64,000 nucleotides of DNA. Source: Blastococcus sp. Marseille-P5729 (lineage in GTDB: Bacteria; Actinomycetota; Actinomycetes; Mycobacteriales; Antricoccaceae). The notes under the pieces are model-generated. The model was given only the letters and a program-made list of their open reading frames with translations. It was not told the origin of the DNA and made no database searches. Shown here piece by piece: positions 26,802 through 35,795 of this stretch. Every line of letters starts with the position of its first letter. Within the stretch, counting starts at the first letter, position 1. A program made the position numbers and the translations under genes. The stretch lies in contig NZ_OMPO01000002.1 in the NCBI RefSeq assembly GCF_900292035.1, positions 186,001-250,000 of the forward strand. Direction: 5' to 3'.

Positions 26802-29800
26802 AGTCCGTCCTCCACATCGGCATCAGCGTGGGCGTAGGCCAGCGAGATCGCCAGTCGGCACTCGGCGTCAACGTTGCGCATGCTCGTGGGCACGTCCCAG
26901 ATCGTGGCTTTGCTGTCCAGGTCAGGAAGCGTTCCCGCAAAGCGCATGAGACCTTGCTTCGGGTCGCCCCACGGGGCGGGATTGGCCTCCCAGATAGTGC
27001 GTTCCCAGCCATCCCACTGCCGTGCACGCTTGTCTGCCATCCGCTCCAGCACCGGCACTTCGTCGGAGTCAGCGATGAGCGCACGCTCACGGAGCAACTC
27101 GATCGCCTCGTCATACTCAGCTGAAGGGAACGGGTACGGCGGGAGGTCTCCCGGGGCGGTCTGCCGGACGTAGGCCACAGCAGCGGCATGCAGCGCCCGG
27201 CGGAGCACCGGGGTAGCGAACGGCGTCACGGAGGTCGGCTCGACCTGAGCGTAGAGCTGCTGGTGATAGGTCAGGAATCGCTCGTAGTGGCTGCGGTCAC
27301 GAGGCTTGGCTGCGCCATAGATGGTGATCACCAGGCCGGGACTGACGTCGGCACGGCGGCCGACACGACCGGAGACCTGGATGTACTGCGCAGTGGTCTT
27401 GGGTTGTCCGACGATGGTCATCAAGCCGAGACGGTCGATGTCTACCCCGACCTCGATGATGTTTGAGGCGAGGCAGATATCAATGGCGTCTTGGCGCTCC
27501 TGTCCCGGGACGTAGCGGGCCTGGAGCTGCTCGATGGCCTTGGGGATCTCATCGGAGCGGCGGCGGGAGGTGAGCTCCATCGTGCGGTTTGGCCAGCGCG
27601 GATCGATGCCGTCGCGGCGCACGAGCCCGGTCAAGTAGTCCGGGACGTCAGACTCCAGCAGCGAGACCGTATTGCCGAGTTCGCGCAGGGAGTTGAGGAA
27701 GTTCAGGTTGGTCCAGTAGCCGTCTCGGTCCGCCTCAGGCACCTTGGTTGCGGCCTGCAGAGTTGCGGCTGCGACACGGGTCTGGACAGTCTGCATCGAT
27801 CCGAGAGAGGCGCTCATAACCCCGATGTAGCGACGCCCTGGCTCGAACGATCCATCTGCCTGCCGGGCAGGTTCAGCGAAGAATGAGCGGCCTTCTTCCA
27901 ACCCGTGCGGCGGGAACAGCGCGACATCCTCTCGGCCGAACAGCCCCTTGATCTGATCCTCGTAGCGCCGGATCGTCGCAGTCGACGCGATGATCTTTGG
28001 CGGGATCGGTTCCTCCGCTCGCCGGTCGGTGCACAGCTCGTCGATGACTGGCTCGTACAAGCCGACCATCGATCCGAGTGGGCCGGAGATGAGGTGCAGC
28101 TCGTCTTGGATGATGAGGCCGGGCGGCGAAACCACACGCTCACCCTGCTCGTCGAAGCCGAACAGGTTCCGGGCTTGCGGACGCCAGGCCATCATGGCGA
28201 ACTTGTCGACGGTGCCGATGACGATCGACGGACGGACTTCGTAGATGTCTTCGTCGACCACATGCACCGGTAGGCCGGAGCGACGCGAGTAGCGACAGTG
28301 TGAGTCAACGCAGCGCAGCACAACTCGGTCGCGTCCTACCTGCTCGTAGCCAATGACGTCCTGGCCACCCCGGCCCTTGGGCTTGGTGCCCATCTGTGCC
28401 CCGCACCAGGGACAGCGCAGCAGCAGGAAGAGGTTCTGCTCGTGCGGGTTGCGCCGCAGCCGACCGAGGACATCGACGGCCTTCTTCCAGCTGTTGGGAG
28501 TCGAGGAACCACCCAGCCAGATCCCGATTCCGAACGGCGAGGTTCCCAGCACATCGGCGTGGTCGTCACGGATGGCTTCAAGCACACAGACAAGCGAGGC
28601 AGCCCGCAGGAACTGTTGGGCAGTCAGGAGGCGCAGCGTGTAGCGCATCAGGGTGTCGGTGCCAGCGTCGTCGGGGTTGCGCAGGCGGCGAGCTAGCAGG
28701 CTGATCGCACAAGCCCCGAGGTATGCCTCAGTCTTACCGCCACCGGTCGGGAAGAAGATCAGGTCGACCAGCGAGCGAGTCTTCCGAGACGGATCAACCA
28801 GCTCGGGCAGGCTGGCGAGGATGAAGGCGATCTGGAAGGGACGCCATGTGCCCCTCCCCTGCGGAATGACCGGCACAGGGTGGTTCCCCTTGACCCGCAG
28901 CACATCATCCTTGCCGCGTTCGACTTCACGGAGCGGAAAGTTGGAGCGCACCTGCTGGTAGAGCATGGCCTCGTTGGCCCAACGGAACGCCTGCCGCGCT
29001 GTCTGGTCTGAGCCGACAAGGTGCCATCCCGTCTTCATGCGATCTAGGGCGGTCTCGGCCAACGCCATGTGCCGCCGAGCAGCGTCACGGAAGCGCACCG
29101 GCAGATCGTCGATCTCGGCCTTTCGTGTGTCGATCCACTCACCGTAAAGGCGCAGCACGGTCTCGACCTGCGCTTGCCCTTCAACCGTCCCGTCGGCCAG
29201 TTCCTTCATGCTGACCGTGACAGCCTGGCGCTGCCCTTCTTGGTCAAGGCGGTAGTTCCCATCGTCGTCAGTCAAGTAGATGTTCGGGGTTAGGCTGACG
29301 ACTTCGTAGCCTGGCAAGGCCACGGCACGCACCAGCGGTACCGGGGCGTCGGTGCCACCTTCCCACTCGGCAGCACAACCATGCCCGATGGCGTAGGTGC
29401 GCTTGTTGCGGTAGAGCAGGTCGATCGACTGCTCTTCGTCGTCACGGTCGGGCAGCTCGACCTCTGGGTAAGGCTCGATGACCAGGCCATTTGCGGCACT
29501 GACGGTGAAACCCATCTGGAACAAGGCCGTGCTCGGTCCGGTGCCCATCACTTGATTGACGACCGCGACTGTCACCAGTCGCAGTTCCGGGTCATCGACG
29601 CCCGGAACAGGACGGCTAAACACGCGCGTCGTTGGTTCGATCCCAGGCGGGTCGCCTTCGGGCGCAGTGTCGACGATCTTGAGTCGGTTGGTCTCACTGA
29701 TGAGGACACCACCGGGTACTGCGCCGGCGAGCGTGAACGGACGGCGCCGCCACCAGTCAACCGGCTTGGACACACCCGGGATGTGGACGCTGAGCTTCTC

Positions 29801-30298
29801 GTAGTGGGCACCAGTGACGGTGACGATGAGCGAACCGTCCGTCGGCACGCGGCACTGGAACGAGACCGCCATCGCCGAGGGCTTGAAGCTGTTGGCGTCG
29901 GTCAGGTCGAAGTCGTCAGAGTCAGCCTCGTCATGTCGCAGTCTGCCTTGAATCTCGACAGGCGGGCCTTGCGGGTCTTCTTCGTTGCGGGCGACGCCAG
30001 GGATGCTGGTGAGGTCGACATCCTCTTCCGTCGAGTCCGCAATAGACGTGCCGCCGATCGAGGCGCCGCTGTGAAGAACACCAATGCCGTAGCGGGTGAG
30101 GGGCGACCCGATAGTCAGGATCTCTTGCATCGTGGTGCTGTCGTGGAACTGGCCTCGGCTTTCCTCGGCCGCCGAGAAGGTGATCGTGCCGCTCGAACAG
30201 TCGACCGGCTTTCCGGCCGGCTCCTCCGAGCCGAGGGGGCCGAACAGTTCACGACGGAGTTCAGCTTCGACGATGGCGCGGGCTTCGAGTCCGCTCAT
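26798..30298 (-). CDS. drmA: DISARM helicase DrmA
   Basis: This 1166-residue SF2-type helicase is split by a large N-terminal region. The DrmA core begins FQIAFILASLPELVDP, and Walker A is DLIFFPTGGGKTEAYLG (about residue 518). The LMRYTLRLLTAQQFLRAASL segment follows; it is highly typical of DrmA. Next come the Walker B-like IIQDELHLISGPLGS (about 733), IIASTATIRR and the C-terminal helicase block IEVGVDIDRLG...QVSGRVGRR (about 950-980). A CPWCGAQ...CRYSR region may bind zinc. In DISARM it binds unmodified phage DNA and works with DrmB. ATGA overlaps join it to genes on both sides. Confidence 0.92.
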   Translation of the reverse strand: MSGLEARAIVEAELRRELFGPLGSEEPAGKPVDCSSGTITFSAAEESRGQFHDSTTMQEILTIGSPLTRYGIGVLHSGASIGGTSIADSTEEDVDLTSIPGVARNEEDPQGPPVEIQGRLRHDEADSDDFDLTDANSFKPSAMAVSFQCRVPTDGSLIVTVTGAHYEKLSVHIPGVSKPVDWWRRRPFTLAGAVPGGVLISETNRLKIVDTAPEGDPPGIEPTTRVFSRPVPGVDDPELRLVTVAVVNQVMGTGPSTALFQMGFTVSAANGLVIEPYPEVELPDRDDEEQSIDLLYRNKRTYAIGHGCAAEWEGGTDAPVPLVRAVALPGYEVVSLTPNIYLTDDDGNYRLDQEGQRQAVTVSMKELADGTVEGQAQVETVLRLYGEWIDTRKAEIDDLPVRFRDAARRHMALAETALDRMKTGWHLVGSDQTARQAFRWANEAMLYQQVRSNFPLREVERGKDDVLRVKGNHPVPVIPQGRGTWRPFQIAFILASLPELVDPSRKTRSLVDLIFFPTGGGKTEAYLGACAISLLARRLRNPDDAGTDTLMRYTLRLLTAQQFLRAASLVCVLEAIRDDHADVLGTSPFGIGIWLGGSSTPNSWKKAVDVLGRLRRNPHEQNLFLLLRCPWCGAQMGTKPKGRGGQDVIGYEQVGRDRVVLRCVDSHCRYSRRSGLPVHVVDEDIYEVRPSIVIGTVDKFAMMAWRPQARNLFGFDEQGERVVSPPGLIIQDELHLISGPLGSMVGLYEPVIDELCTDRRAEEPIPPKIIASTATIRRYEDQIKGLFGREDVALFPPHGLEEGRSFFAEPARQADGSFEPGRRYIGVMSASLGSMQTVQTRVAAATLQAATKVPEADRDGYWTNLNFLNSLRELGNTVSLLESDVPDYLTGLVRRDGIDPRWPNRTMELTSRRRSDEIPKAIEQLQARYVPGQERQDAIDICLASNIIEVGVDIDRLGLMTIVGQPKTTAQYIQVSGRVGRRADVSPGLVITIYGAAKPRDRSHYERFLTYHQQLYAQVEPTSVTPFATPVLRRALHAAAVAYVRQTAPGDLPPYPFPSAEYDEAIELLRERALIADSDEVPVLERMADKRARQWDGWERTIWEANPAPWGDPKQGLMRFAGTLPDLDSKATIWDVPTSMRNVDAECRLAISLAYAHADADVEDGL

Positions 30299-31998
30299 GG
30301 AGTGCCTCCTACGGCATGACGGAGCGTGCTGGCTTCAATGAGTGCGACGAGGCGATCAGTGGCGCGTGTGAGCCCGACGTAGAGCAACGAGTCAAAGTTG
30401 TCGTTGATCTTGGTCGTGTCGAGGTCGGTCACCACAACGGCGGGGGCTTCGAGTCCCTTGAAAGCATGGATAGTGGAGTAATGCACCTGGCCAGGGCGGG
30501 CCTCCCTGCCATCGGCCTGCCTCAGGATCTGCCGAAGCCACGGATCAGTTGTGGTGGCTGCGGGGGGGGCGTCGCGGAGGGGACTCAAGACAACGATCTC
30601 GTTGAGGGCGTAGCCGTCGTCCTTGAGCCCGCGGATCGCGGTGGCGAGTAGTCCTGACTGATCTTGCCCTGCCGGGTACTGGCGAAAGACGGGATCGATG
30701 CCGTCGTCTTGGCGCCGGAACCGTCTGTAGCCAGGTTGTAGGTGGCTAAGCAGGTTCACCTGGTAGCCGATGCGCGGGAGGTTGCGGCAGTTCTGCATCA
30801 ATCTGTGAGTCGACAAGTAGGGAGCGCGTGAGCGCAGCCGATCACGCCCCGTCTCGTTCTGGAAGACTGCCTGTCGCTCAAAATCACCGAAGAAGAGAAG
30901 CCGCCCTTCCTTTAACCCACCGGTGACCATGAAATCGAGGACATCGAGGTACGGGTCGATGGCGATGTCCTGGACCTCGTCGATGATGAGGAAGTCGGAG
31001 ACTAACGGGCTGCCGCCCTCGATGAGGGCCTCCATCGCACGCTCGGGCAACTCCTCATTCCAGAACTCGGGTCCGGCACCCTCCGGCGCACGGTCGACCC
31101 GGGCCAAGCGCAGCAGTTCTTGATGGAAAGTGCCGACGCTGAGCCCTTCAAGATCCGCCAGATCACTGGCGAGCCGATTACCGAGGAAACGGTTGAAGCA
31201 CAGTAGCCGCCCCTGCTTGCCCGTAGCGATCTCACGGCGGGCAGACTCCATCGCCAAGAAGGTCTTTCCTGATCCAGCTGGTCCCGCAAACAGAGCGGCG
31301 TGGTTGTCGGAGGCAGCGTCGAGTGCCAGGAACTGCTCCTCGATGAAGGTGGTCAACTGAGACTCGCGAGCGCGGCGGCGATTCCCGGCGACCGTGGCCA
31401 ACTCAAACTTGGGACGGAGCAGGCCGGCAATGCGCGCAGCAGTTTCGCTGTCCGGTCCGACGCCGCCGTAGGAGAAGTACTTGATCTTGTCGTCGAGGTG
31501 TGTGGTGCCAGCCGCGAGAGTGCGCAGGATCGCGGCGGGCGCTGACTTCACGTCTTCGGAGTCCATGACCTGCCAGTCATGCCACTCGGGGTTCCCAGGC
31601 AACAAGGTGCGAGCGCGGACACCGGTGAACCAGACGGCCGACAACATCGGAATGGAGCGCAGGCCGACGTTCTTCTTCTCCAGGTAGGAGCGCAAGCTAT
31701 GCATAGCTTCACTGGCCTGCTGGAACGGTCCGCGCGCGGTGGGAGCGTCGTTGCCGAGCCGCCAGGTACCGTCCGACCGCCGGTCGATTGATTGGTGGGA
31801 CTTGACCTCGATGACAAGGATTCCGGCACCCGGGACGATGACGACGAAGTCGGCTTCGCCCTCTACCTGACGAACGTGGTCAGCGATGCCAAGAGAGTGG
31901 AGTACCAGCCACTCATCGGTCTCCTCGCCGTCGCGCAGCCTGGCATAGACGGCCTTCTCCCCTGGCGGGGCGTCGTCCGGGCAAAACGCAGGCATCAT
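30295..31998 (-). CDS. NERD-nuclease domain / SF1 (UvrD-like) helicase fusion of the defence operon
   Basis: This 567-residue protein has an N-terminal NERD domain with a PD-(D/E)xK-like core, EADFVVIVPGAGILVIEVKS (Asp near 48, ExK near 60-62). A superfamily 1 helicase follows: Walker A LFAGPAGSGKTFLAMESARR (about 238), DFLIIDEVQDIAIDPYLDVL (about 339), a QNCRNLPRIGYQVN motif and the C-terminal HAFKGLEAPAVVV with LYVGLTRATDRLVAL. It probably unwinds and cuts DNA. I start it at the ATG that overlaps the upstream stop (ATGA), as at most other junctions in this operon; a GTG three codons earlier is possible. It stands where DISARM loci usually supply a nuclease, DrmC. Confidence 0.82.
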   Translation of the reverse strand: MMPAFCPDDAPPGEKAVYARLRDGEETDEWLVLHSLGIADHVRQVEGEADFVVIVPGAGILVIEVKSHQSIDRRSDGTWRLGNDAPTARGPFQQASEAMHSLRSYLEKKNVGLRSIPMLSAVWFTGVRARTLLPGNPEWHDWQVMDSEDVKSAPAAILRTLAAGTTHLDDKIKYFSYGGVGPDSETAARIAGLLRPKFELATVAGNRRRARESQLTTFIEEQFLALDAASDNHAALFAGPAGSGKTFLAMESARREIATGKQGRLLCFNRFLGNRLASDLADLEGLSVGTFHQELLRLARVDRAPEGAGPEFWNEELPERAMEALIEGGSPLVSDFLIIDEVQDIAIDPYLDVLDFMVTGGLKEGRLLFFGDFERQAVFQNETGRDRLRSRAPYLSTHRLMQNCRNLPRIGYQVNLLSHLQPGYRRFRRQDDGIDPVFRQYPAGQDQSGLLATAIRGLKDDGYALNEIVVLSPLRDAPPAATTTDPWLRQILRQADGREARPGQVHYSTIHAFKGLEAPAVVVTDLDTTKINDNFDSLLYVGLTRATDRLVALIEASTLRHAVGGTP

Positions 31999-33518
31999 TC
32001 GAGCCACTGTCCGCTCCGATCTTCAAACGGCACTCTTGCATCGTGCCGCGGCACGATCTCGGAGTGGGGCGAAATCGCAACGACACGGGTGGCCAGAATG
32101 CCCCGGAACCCCTCGGTTCGGACGTCCAAACTGAGGTGCCCGGTGCTCTCCAACTCCGTAAGGTCGGAAGCCGAGACAGCCGTCTCGAGCTGCCTCCCGA
32201 TCTCCGCGCTCGCCTGATACAGCATCTTGCGGAGGAGAGACGCGTAGCCAAAGGTCGGCTGAATCGAGATACCCAGCCACTTGAGGAGCGATTCGAAATC
32301 CTGGTCGCTGTTGGGTCGGATCAGGCTCGGGTCGGTCCAGGCTCGTGCCCGGTCCGCAGTCTCGACGCCTGTCGCACGCAGGTCCTTCACAACCTGTCGA
32401 TAGCCGTATCGCTGGAGCCGCTGAGCCAGCAACTGCTTCCACTCTCCTTGGGTAGCATTGACCGCCGTGGCTCGCGGACCCAGCCTGGCCAGAGCGGCTT
32501 GGTACAGCGCACCCCGCTCAGTCACGCCCTTCCGCAGGAGTAGGTAGGTGCCCTCACAGACAGCCGCCACGTCCGTGTAGGTGACCCGCTCACCAGCTGG
32601 CTGCCGAGGATCGAGGGAACGGATGCGTTCTCCGTCATCGAGCCACATCGCCAAGTTGCCACTGAGGAGGATCTTGCGTGCGTCAACCTCTTCGTTCGTC
32701 GGCTCACGGTCCTCGGATTTCCGCGCGTCCCAGACCGGTTGGGGAAGGTAGGCGTCCTCGTCCTCTACCTCGACAGGCGCGCTCGGCTCCGGCTCGGACG
32801 TGTCACCAACTGTGTACTCCCGGGCCTCAATGCGGATCGCGCCCTCCGCGTACGGAGCGATGGCAGAGCGCGGGATGCTCCGGTCTCCAAACCACGCAGG
32901 TAGTACGAAGCTGACCGCGTCGGTCACCGGTGCGGTAATCAGGGGCGGCCGACAGAAGCGGGGCGGTCCGACGACGTACGCCTGCTCGCGGTCTGGTTGA
33001 CCACGCTCAAGCTCCCCAGCGGTCATGACGGTGATGCCGTGTTTCCCCAGCCACGACGTGAGCCCGAGCTGGGCGGGCTTACTCGCGGCGATGACAACGC
33101 AGGTGTCTGCGCCGGCTTCGAGGCACGTGCGCAGGAGTTCCGTACCTACGACCGATTCCCGGTCCCGGTGGGCAAGCGCTGTAGCCGATACCACGATCTC
33201 GTCCAGTAGGTCCTGGTCGGCGACCGCACCTCGAAGACGATGAGCCTGTCGACTGACTTCACCGGCCAACTCTGTGAGTCCCTGGTTGAAGACCATGGGT
33301 TGCGGTTGTGTAATGAGGCGCCAACGCAACGCCTTGGACACCCCAGCCAGGTCGTCCAACAATCCCGGTCCGTCTTCGCGGATTGCAGCAATCAAGCGAC
33401 GAACGGCCAGGTTGAAACGAGCCCCCGCGCGATCACCGACAGCGACAATCTCGACGCCATCTCGGATGAGACTGGCGGAGGCGGCATAGCGCTGACTCAG
33501 CGCGTCGATACGACTCAT
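31995..33518 (-). CDS. Defence-operon protein of unknown function, possible DrmE C-terminal half
   Basis: I do not recognise this 507-residue protein with certainty. It has no signal peptide or membrane segment. Residues about 140-235 (CVVIAASKPAQLGLTSWLGK, then ITVMTAGELERG and YVVGPPRFCRPPLI) look like a Rossmann-like, helicase-type domain without obvious ATPase motifs. An acidic linker (EPEPSAPVEVEDEDAYLP) follows, then a helical region with WKQLLAQRLQRYGYRQVVKD and RPNSDQDFESLLKWLGI. That layout recalls, from memory, the C-terminal part of DrmE of class 2 DISARM. Its start overlaps the previous stop by ATGA and its stop overlaps the next start, so it is cotranslated with both neighbours. 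Confidence 0.6.
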   Translation of the reverse strand: MSRIDALSQRYAASASLIRDGVEIVAVGDRAGARFNLAVRRLIAAIREDGPGLLDDLAGVSKALRWRLITQPQPMVFNQGLTELAGEVSRQAHRLRGAVADQDLLDEIVVSATALAHRDRESVVGTELLRTCLEAGADTCVVIAASKPAQLGLTSWLGKHGITVMTAGELERGQPDREQAYVVGPPRFCRPPLITAPVTDAVSFVLPAWFGDRSIPRSAIAPYAEGAIRIEAREYTVGDTSEPEPSAPVEVEDEDAYLPQPVWDARKSEDREPTNEEVDARKILLSGNLAMWLDDGERIRSLDPRQPAGERVTYTDVAAVCEGTYLLLRKGVTERGALYQAALARLGPRATAVNATQGEWKQLLAQRLQRYGYRQVVKDLRATGVETADRARAWTDPSLIRPNSDQDFESLLKWLGISIQPTFGYASLLRKMLYQASAEIGRQLETAVSASDLTELESTGHLSLDVRTEGFRGILATRVVAISPHSEIVPRHDARVPFEDRSGQWLE

Positions 33519-34576
33519 AGCGGCACCGTGAACGCCAGGGCTTCGACACCCGACGGCGGCGACCAGCCGAGATCATCCGAGAGCGACAGCGGCTCGCCGC
33601 GTGTATTCCTTAGTTGGGTCACAAGCTCGGCCGCCGTCTCATCCGCCACGGAGCGATCGAGCACGCAGATCACTACTGGTGCTTCGATCTCCCCGAGGTA
33701 CTTGATCGCGCCGTTGCCGTCCAGAATCACGGCGTTCAAGTCCTTCGGAAGTGGCAGGTGTTCGGCAAGCCGCGCGGAGGCGAACAGGCGCGTGAACCAT
33801 GTTGCCGCCTTGGTCGCCTTCGGCCTGAGCAATGACCTGATGGAGCTCGGTGGGAATACGTCTTCGTCCTTGGCCAGGTAGGCGTCGAAGTCCTGCTCCA
33901 GCCACTTCAAGGCCCCGACGATCGCGAGATCTGCGGCAGGAAGCGCAAGCCGGGCGTCCCAAGCGACGTCCAGGCGGGCCATGCGTTCCATGCTTCCGGG
34001 CTCCGGGCGAGGCTCCTTCTCCGGGCTGTCCAGTTCCACCAGGGCAGCGAGCGCTCGTATGCCATCGACTCGCCACTTCGATCCGGCAAACTGCGCCTGG
34101 GGCGGGTCTGTGGCTTCATCAAGGGACGAGAAAGCTCCCGTGATCACGTGACGGCTGTTGACGGCACGGAGCGGCTGACCTTGCTCCATCTCCCTCAGCG
34201 TGTCCAGAGGGTCAGGCAGCGCCGGCGCTTCACTTGCGAGCACCCATCCGCAACCAATCAGGGCTGCCGCGAAGTCGCGTTTCGGCACGGACAGTGCGAT
34301 GACCAACTGTCGATCGCCAGCCCTTCGATGATGCCGCGCGGCCCGGGTTCCCAAGACCACCATCGGGTCGAGCCAATGCGCAGCGTGACCGGGCCGATCG
34401 GGGTACTCCGAGAGCACAAGTCGAGTCCGCCCACCGGTAGAAGCCGCCAAAGCAGGCACCTCCTCTATGTCTCGACCCCGCCTGTTAGTTACAGAGCGGA
34501 CGGTAGTGAGTGCCTCCGACGGAAACGGGCGACCTGTTGCGGCTGGCCACCGGTCGCGCGGCTGCGTTGCACCCAT
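33515..34576 (-). CDS. Defence-operon protein of unknown function, possible DrmE N-terminal half
   Basis: I do not recognise this 353-residue protein. It seems soluble, with no transmembrane helix and no catalytic motif that I can name. Notable parts are VVLGTRAARHHRRAGDRQLV, the AALIGCGWVLASEAPALPDP segment, KSLVD-like helices around LKWLEQDFDAYLAKDED, and a beta strand-rich end, VVICVLDRSVADETAAELVT. It starts 6 bases after the methylase stop with a weak GAGAAG site, and its stop overlaps the following gene's start (ATGA). The tight coupling and combined length (860 residues) suggest that the two proteins act together and may be a split DrmE. Confidence 0.6.
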   Translation of the reverse strand: MGATQPRDRWPAATGRPFPSEALTTVRSVTNRRGRDIEEVPALAASTGGRTRLVLSEYPDRPGHAAHWLDPMVVLGTRAARHHRRAGDRQLVIALSVPKRDFAAALIGCGWVLASEAPALPDPLDTLREMEQGQPLRAVNSRHVITGAFSSLDEATDPPQAQFAGSKWRVDGIRALAALVELDSPEKEPRPEPGSMERMARLDVAWDARLALPAADLAIVGALKWLEQDFDAYLAKDEDVFPPSSIRSLLRPKATKAATWFTRLFASARLAEHLPLPKDLNAVILDGNGAIKYLGEIEAPVVICVLDRSVADETAAELVTQLRNTRGEPLSLSDDLGWSPPSGVEALAFTVPL

Positions 34577-34582
34577 TACTTC

Positions 34583-35614
34583 TCACGCGCTCAGCGCCTC
34601 CAGTGGAGCCACCGGTCGCCCTGACGACCGCATGGCAGTCTTGATTGCGGTAGCGAGAGACTTGGCCAACGGGGGCGGGACTGCATTGGAGACCTGCTCG
34701 ACCTGGGCCGAGAGGGTTCCCTCCAGAACGAACTCCTCCGGGAATCCCTGAAGGAGCATCGCTTCGTAGATGCTAAGACGGCGGCGGCCCTCGGGATGTA
34801 CATGGATCTCTCGATGGCCGTAGGCGACAGTAGGGCTCGGCTTGTCCCAGTCCAGTCGACGGAAACTACGGCCTGCGCGGTCGGCACCGCCAGGCTGGTG
34901 GAAACGCTTTGATACCGGGCGCATCGTCCAGTGGTTCTCATGGTGGGGAATAGCTGACTTCTCAAGATCGCGAGCGAAGAACGCTGGAGCAGGAAGATCT
35001 CCGATAACTGACCGCACCGTGAGCCCACTCGCTTCCACCTTCGCTGGTTTGAATCTCCGAGCCACTTCCTCGTTTCGGAAACCAGAGATGATGACTCGAT
35101 TCCGAGTCTGGGCGACTCCGTAGTCGAGGGCCGAGTACTCGTTCACATCGGGGGTGAGACCGATCTCCTTGAACTTGGAAAGGATGCCGCGGAACGTCAC
35201 CGAGTGCTTGGCATCACGGATACCTAAGACGTTCTCGAACAGAACGAACTCAACGTCGTACTTTCCCTGAAGCGCCTCGACAATCTGAAGGTAAAGTATG
35301 GGTAGCCGGTTGCGCGGGTCGTCTGCGGCCGATCCGGTATTTGCGCGGGAGAAGCCCTGACACGGCGGCCCACCAATCACCCCGATCGATTCGCCTGGCT
35401 CCAGAAGGTTCTCCAGGTGGGTAAGAACACCGTCAGGGCCGAGATCCTCTAGGTCGGCGGCAACTGACGTCGCTTCCTTGAAGTTCCGCTGGTGAGTCTG
35501 GATGGCGGCGGGCGACACGTCGACCGCGAAGGTCAGCGGGAAGCCAGCCCGCTTGAAGCCGAGGTCCAAGCCTCCTGCACCCGAGAAGAGGCTGACGATC
35601 TTGGGCAACGCCAT
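34583..35614 (-). CDS. DNA (cytosine-5-)-methyltransferase of the DISARM-type locus (DrmMII-like)
   Basis: This 343-residue C5 methyltransferase has motif I VSLFSGAGGLDLGFKRAGF, the catalytic PPCQGFSRANTG motif IV (about residue 96), the ENV motif VLFENVLGIRD and motif VIII YGVAQTRNRVIISG. The C-terminal motifs SIYEAMLLQGFPEEF and QVSNAVPPPLAKSLATAI close the fold. The region between the last two blocks is the target recognition domain. In class 2 DISARM the C5 methylase marks host DNA as self. I chose the ATG at 35614 because AGGAG lies 5 bases upstream; the longer frame adds 29 atypical residues. It is the first gene of the operon. Confidence 0.92.
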   Translation of the reverse strand: MALPKIVSLFSGAGGLDLGFKRAGFPLTFAVDVSPAAIQTHQRNFKEATSVAADLEDLGPDGVLTHLENLLEPGESIGVIGGPPCQGFSRANTGSAADDPRNRLPILYLQIVEALQGKYDVEFVLFENVLGIRDAKHSVTFRGILSKFKEIGLTPDVNEYSALDYGVAQTRNRVIISGFRNEEVARRFKPAKVEASGLTVRSVIGDLPAPAFFARDLEKSAIPHHENHWTMRPVSKRFHQPGGADRAGRSFRRLDWDKPSPTVAYGHREIHVHPEGRRRLSIYEAMLLQGFPEEFVLEGTLSAQVEQVSNAVPPPLAKSLATAIKTAMRSSGRPVAPLEALSA

Positions 35615-35795
35615 GCTGACTCCTGTTCGACATGCGCACTCACAGGGGCAAACGAATGGCGCTTCTTCATCCACGGCCCACGGTTGCCCCGCGTCGGACA
35701 CGGCTCACACCGGCAACTCTAGCGATGACCGGCGACGATTTTTGGGCGGGGGCCGAGAACCTATCGACCGAGTCCGACCTCAGGACCAAGTTGGT
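35615..35795 (-). promoter_or_regulatory. Leader region of the defence operon
   Basis: This 181-base gap separates the methylase start from the relaxase relic. It should contain the promoter for the whole minus-strand operon, since the downstream genes overlap. On the minus strand a TAGAGT element (near 35723) could be a -10 box, but I see no convincing -35 and no dyad repressor site. Confidence 0.3.

Noticed and set aside
24891-35614. Simple type II restriction-modification system (methylase plus Vsr)
   Set aside because: No restriction endonuclease gene is recognisable; DrmA and DrmB in the same operon fit DISARM better.
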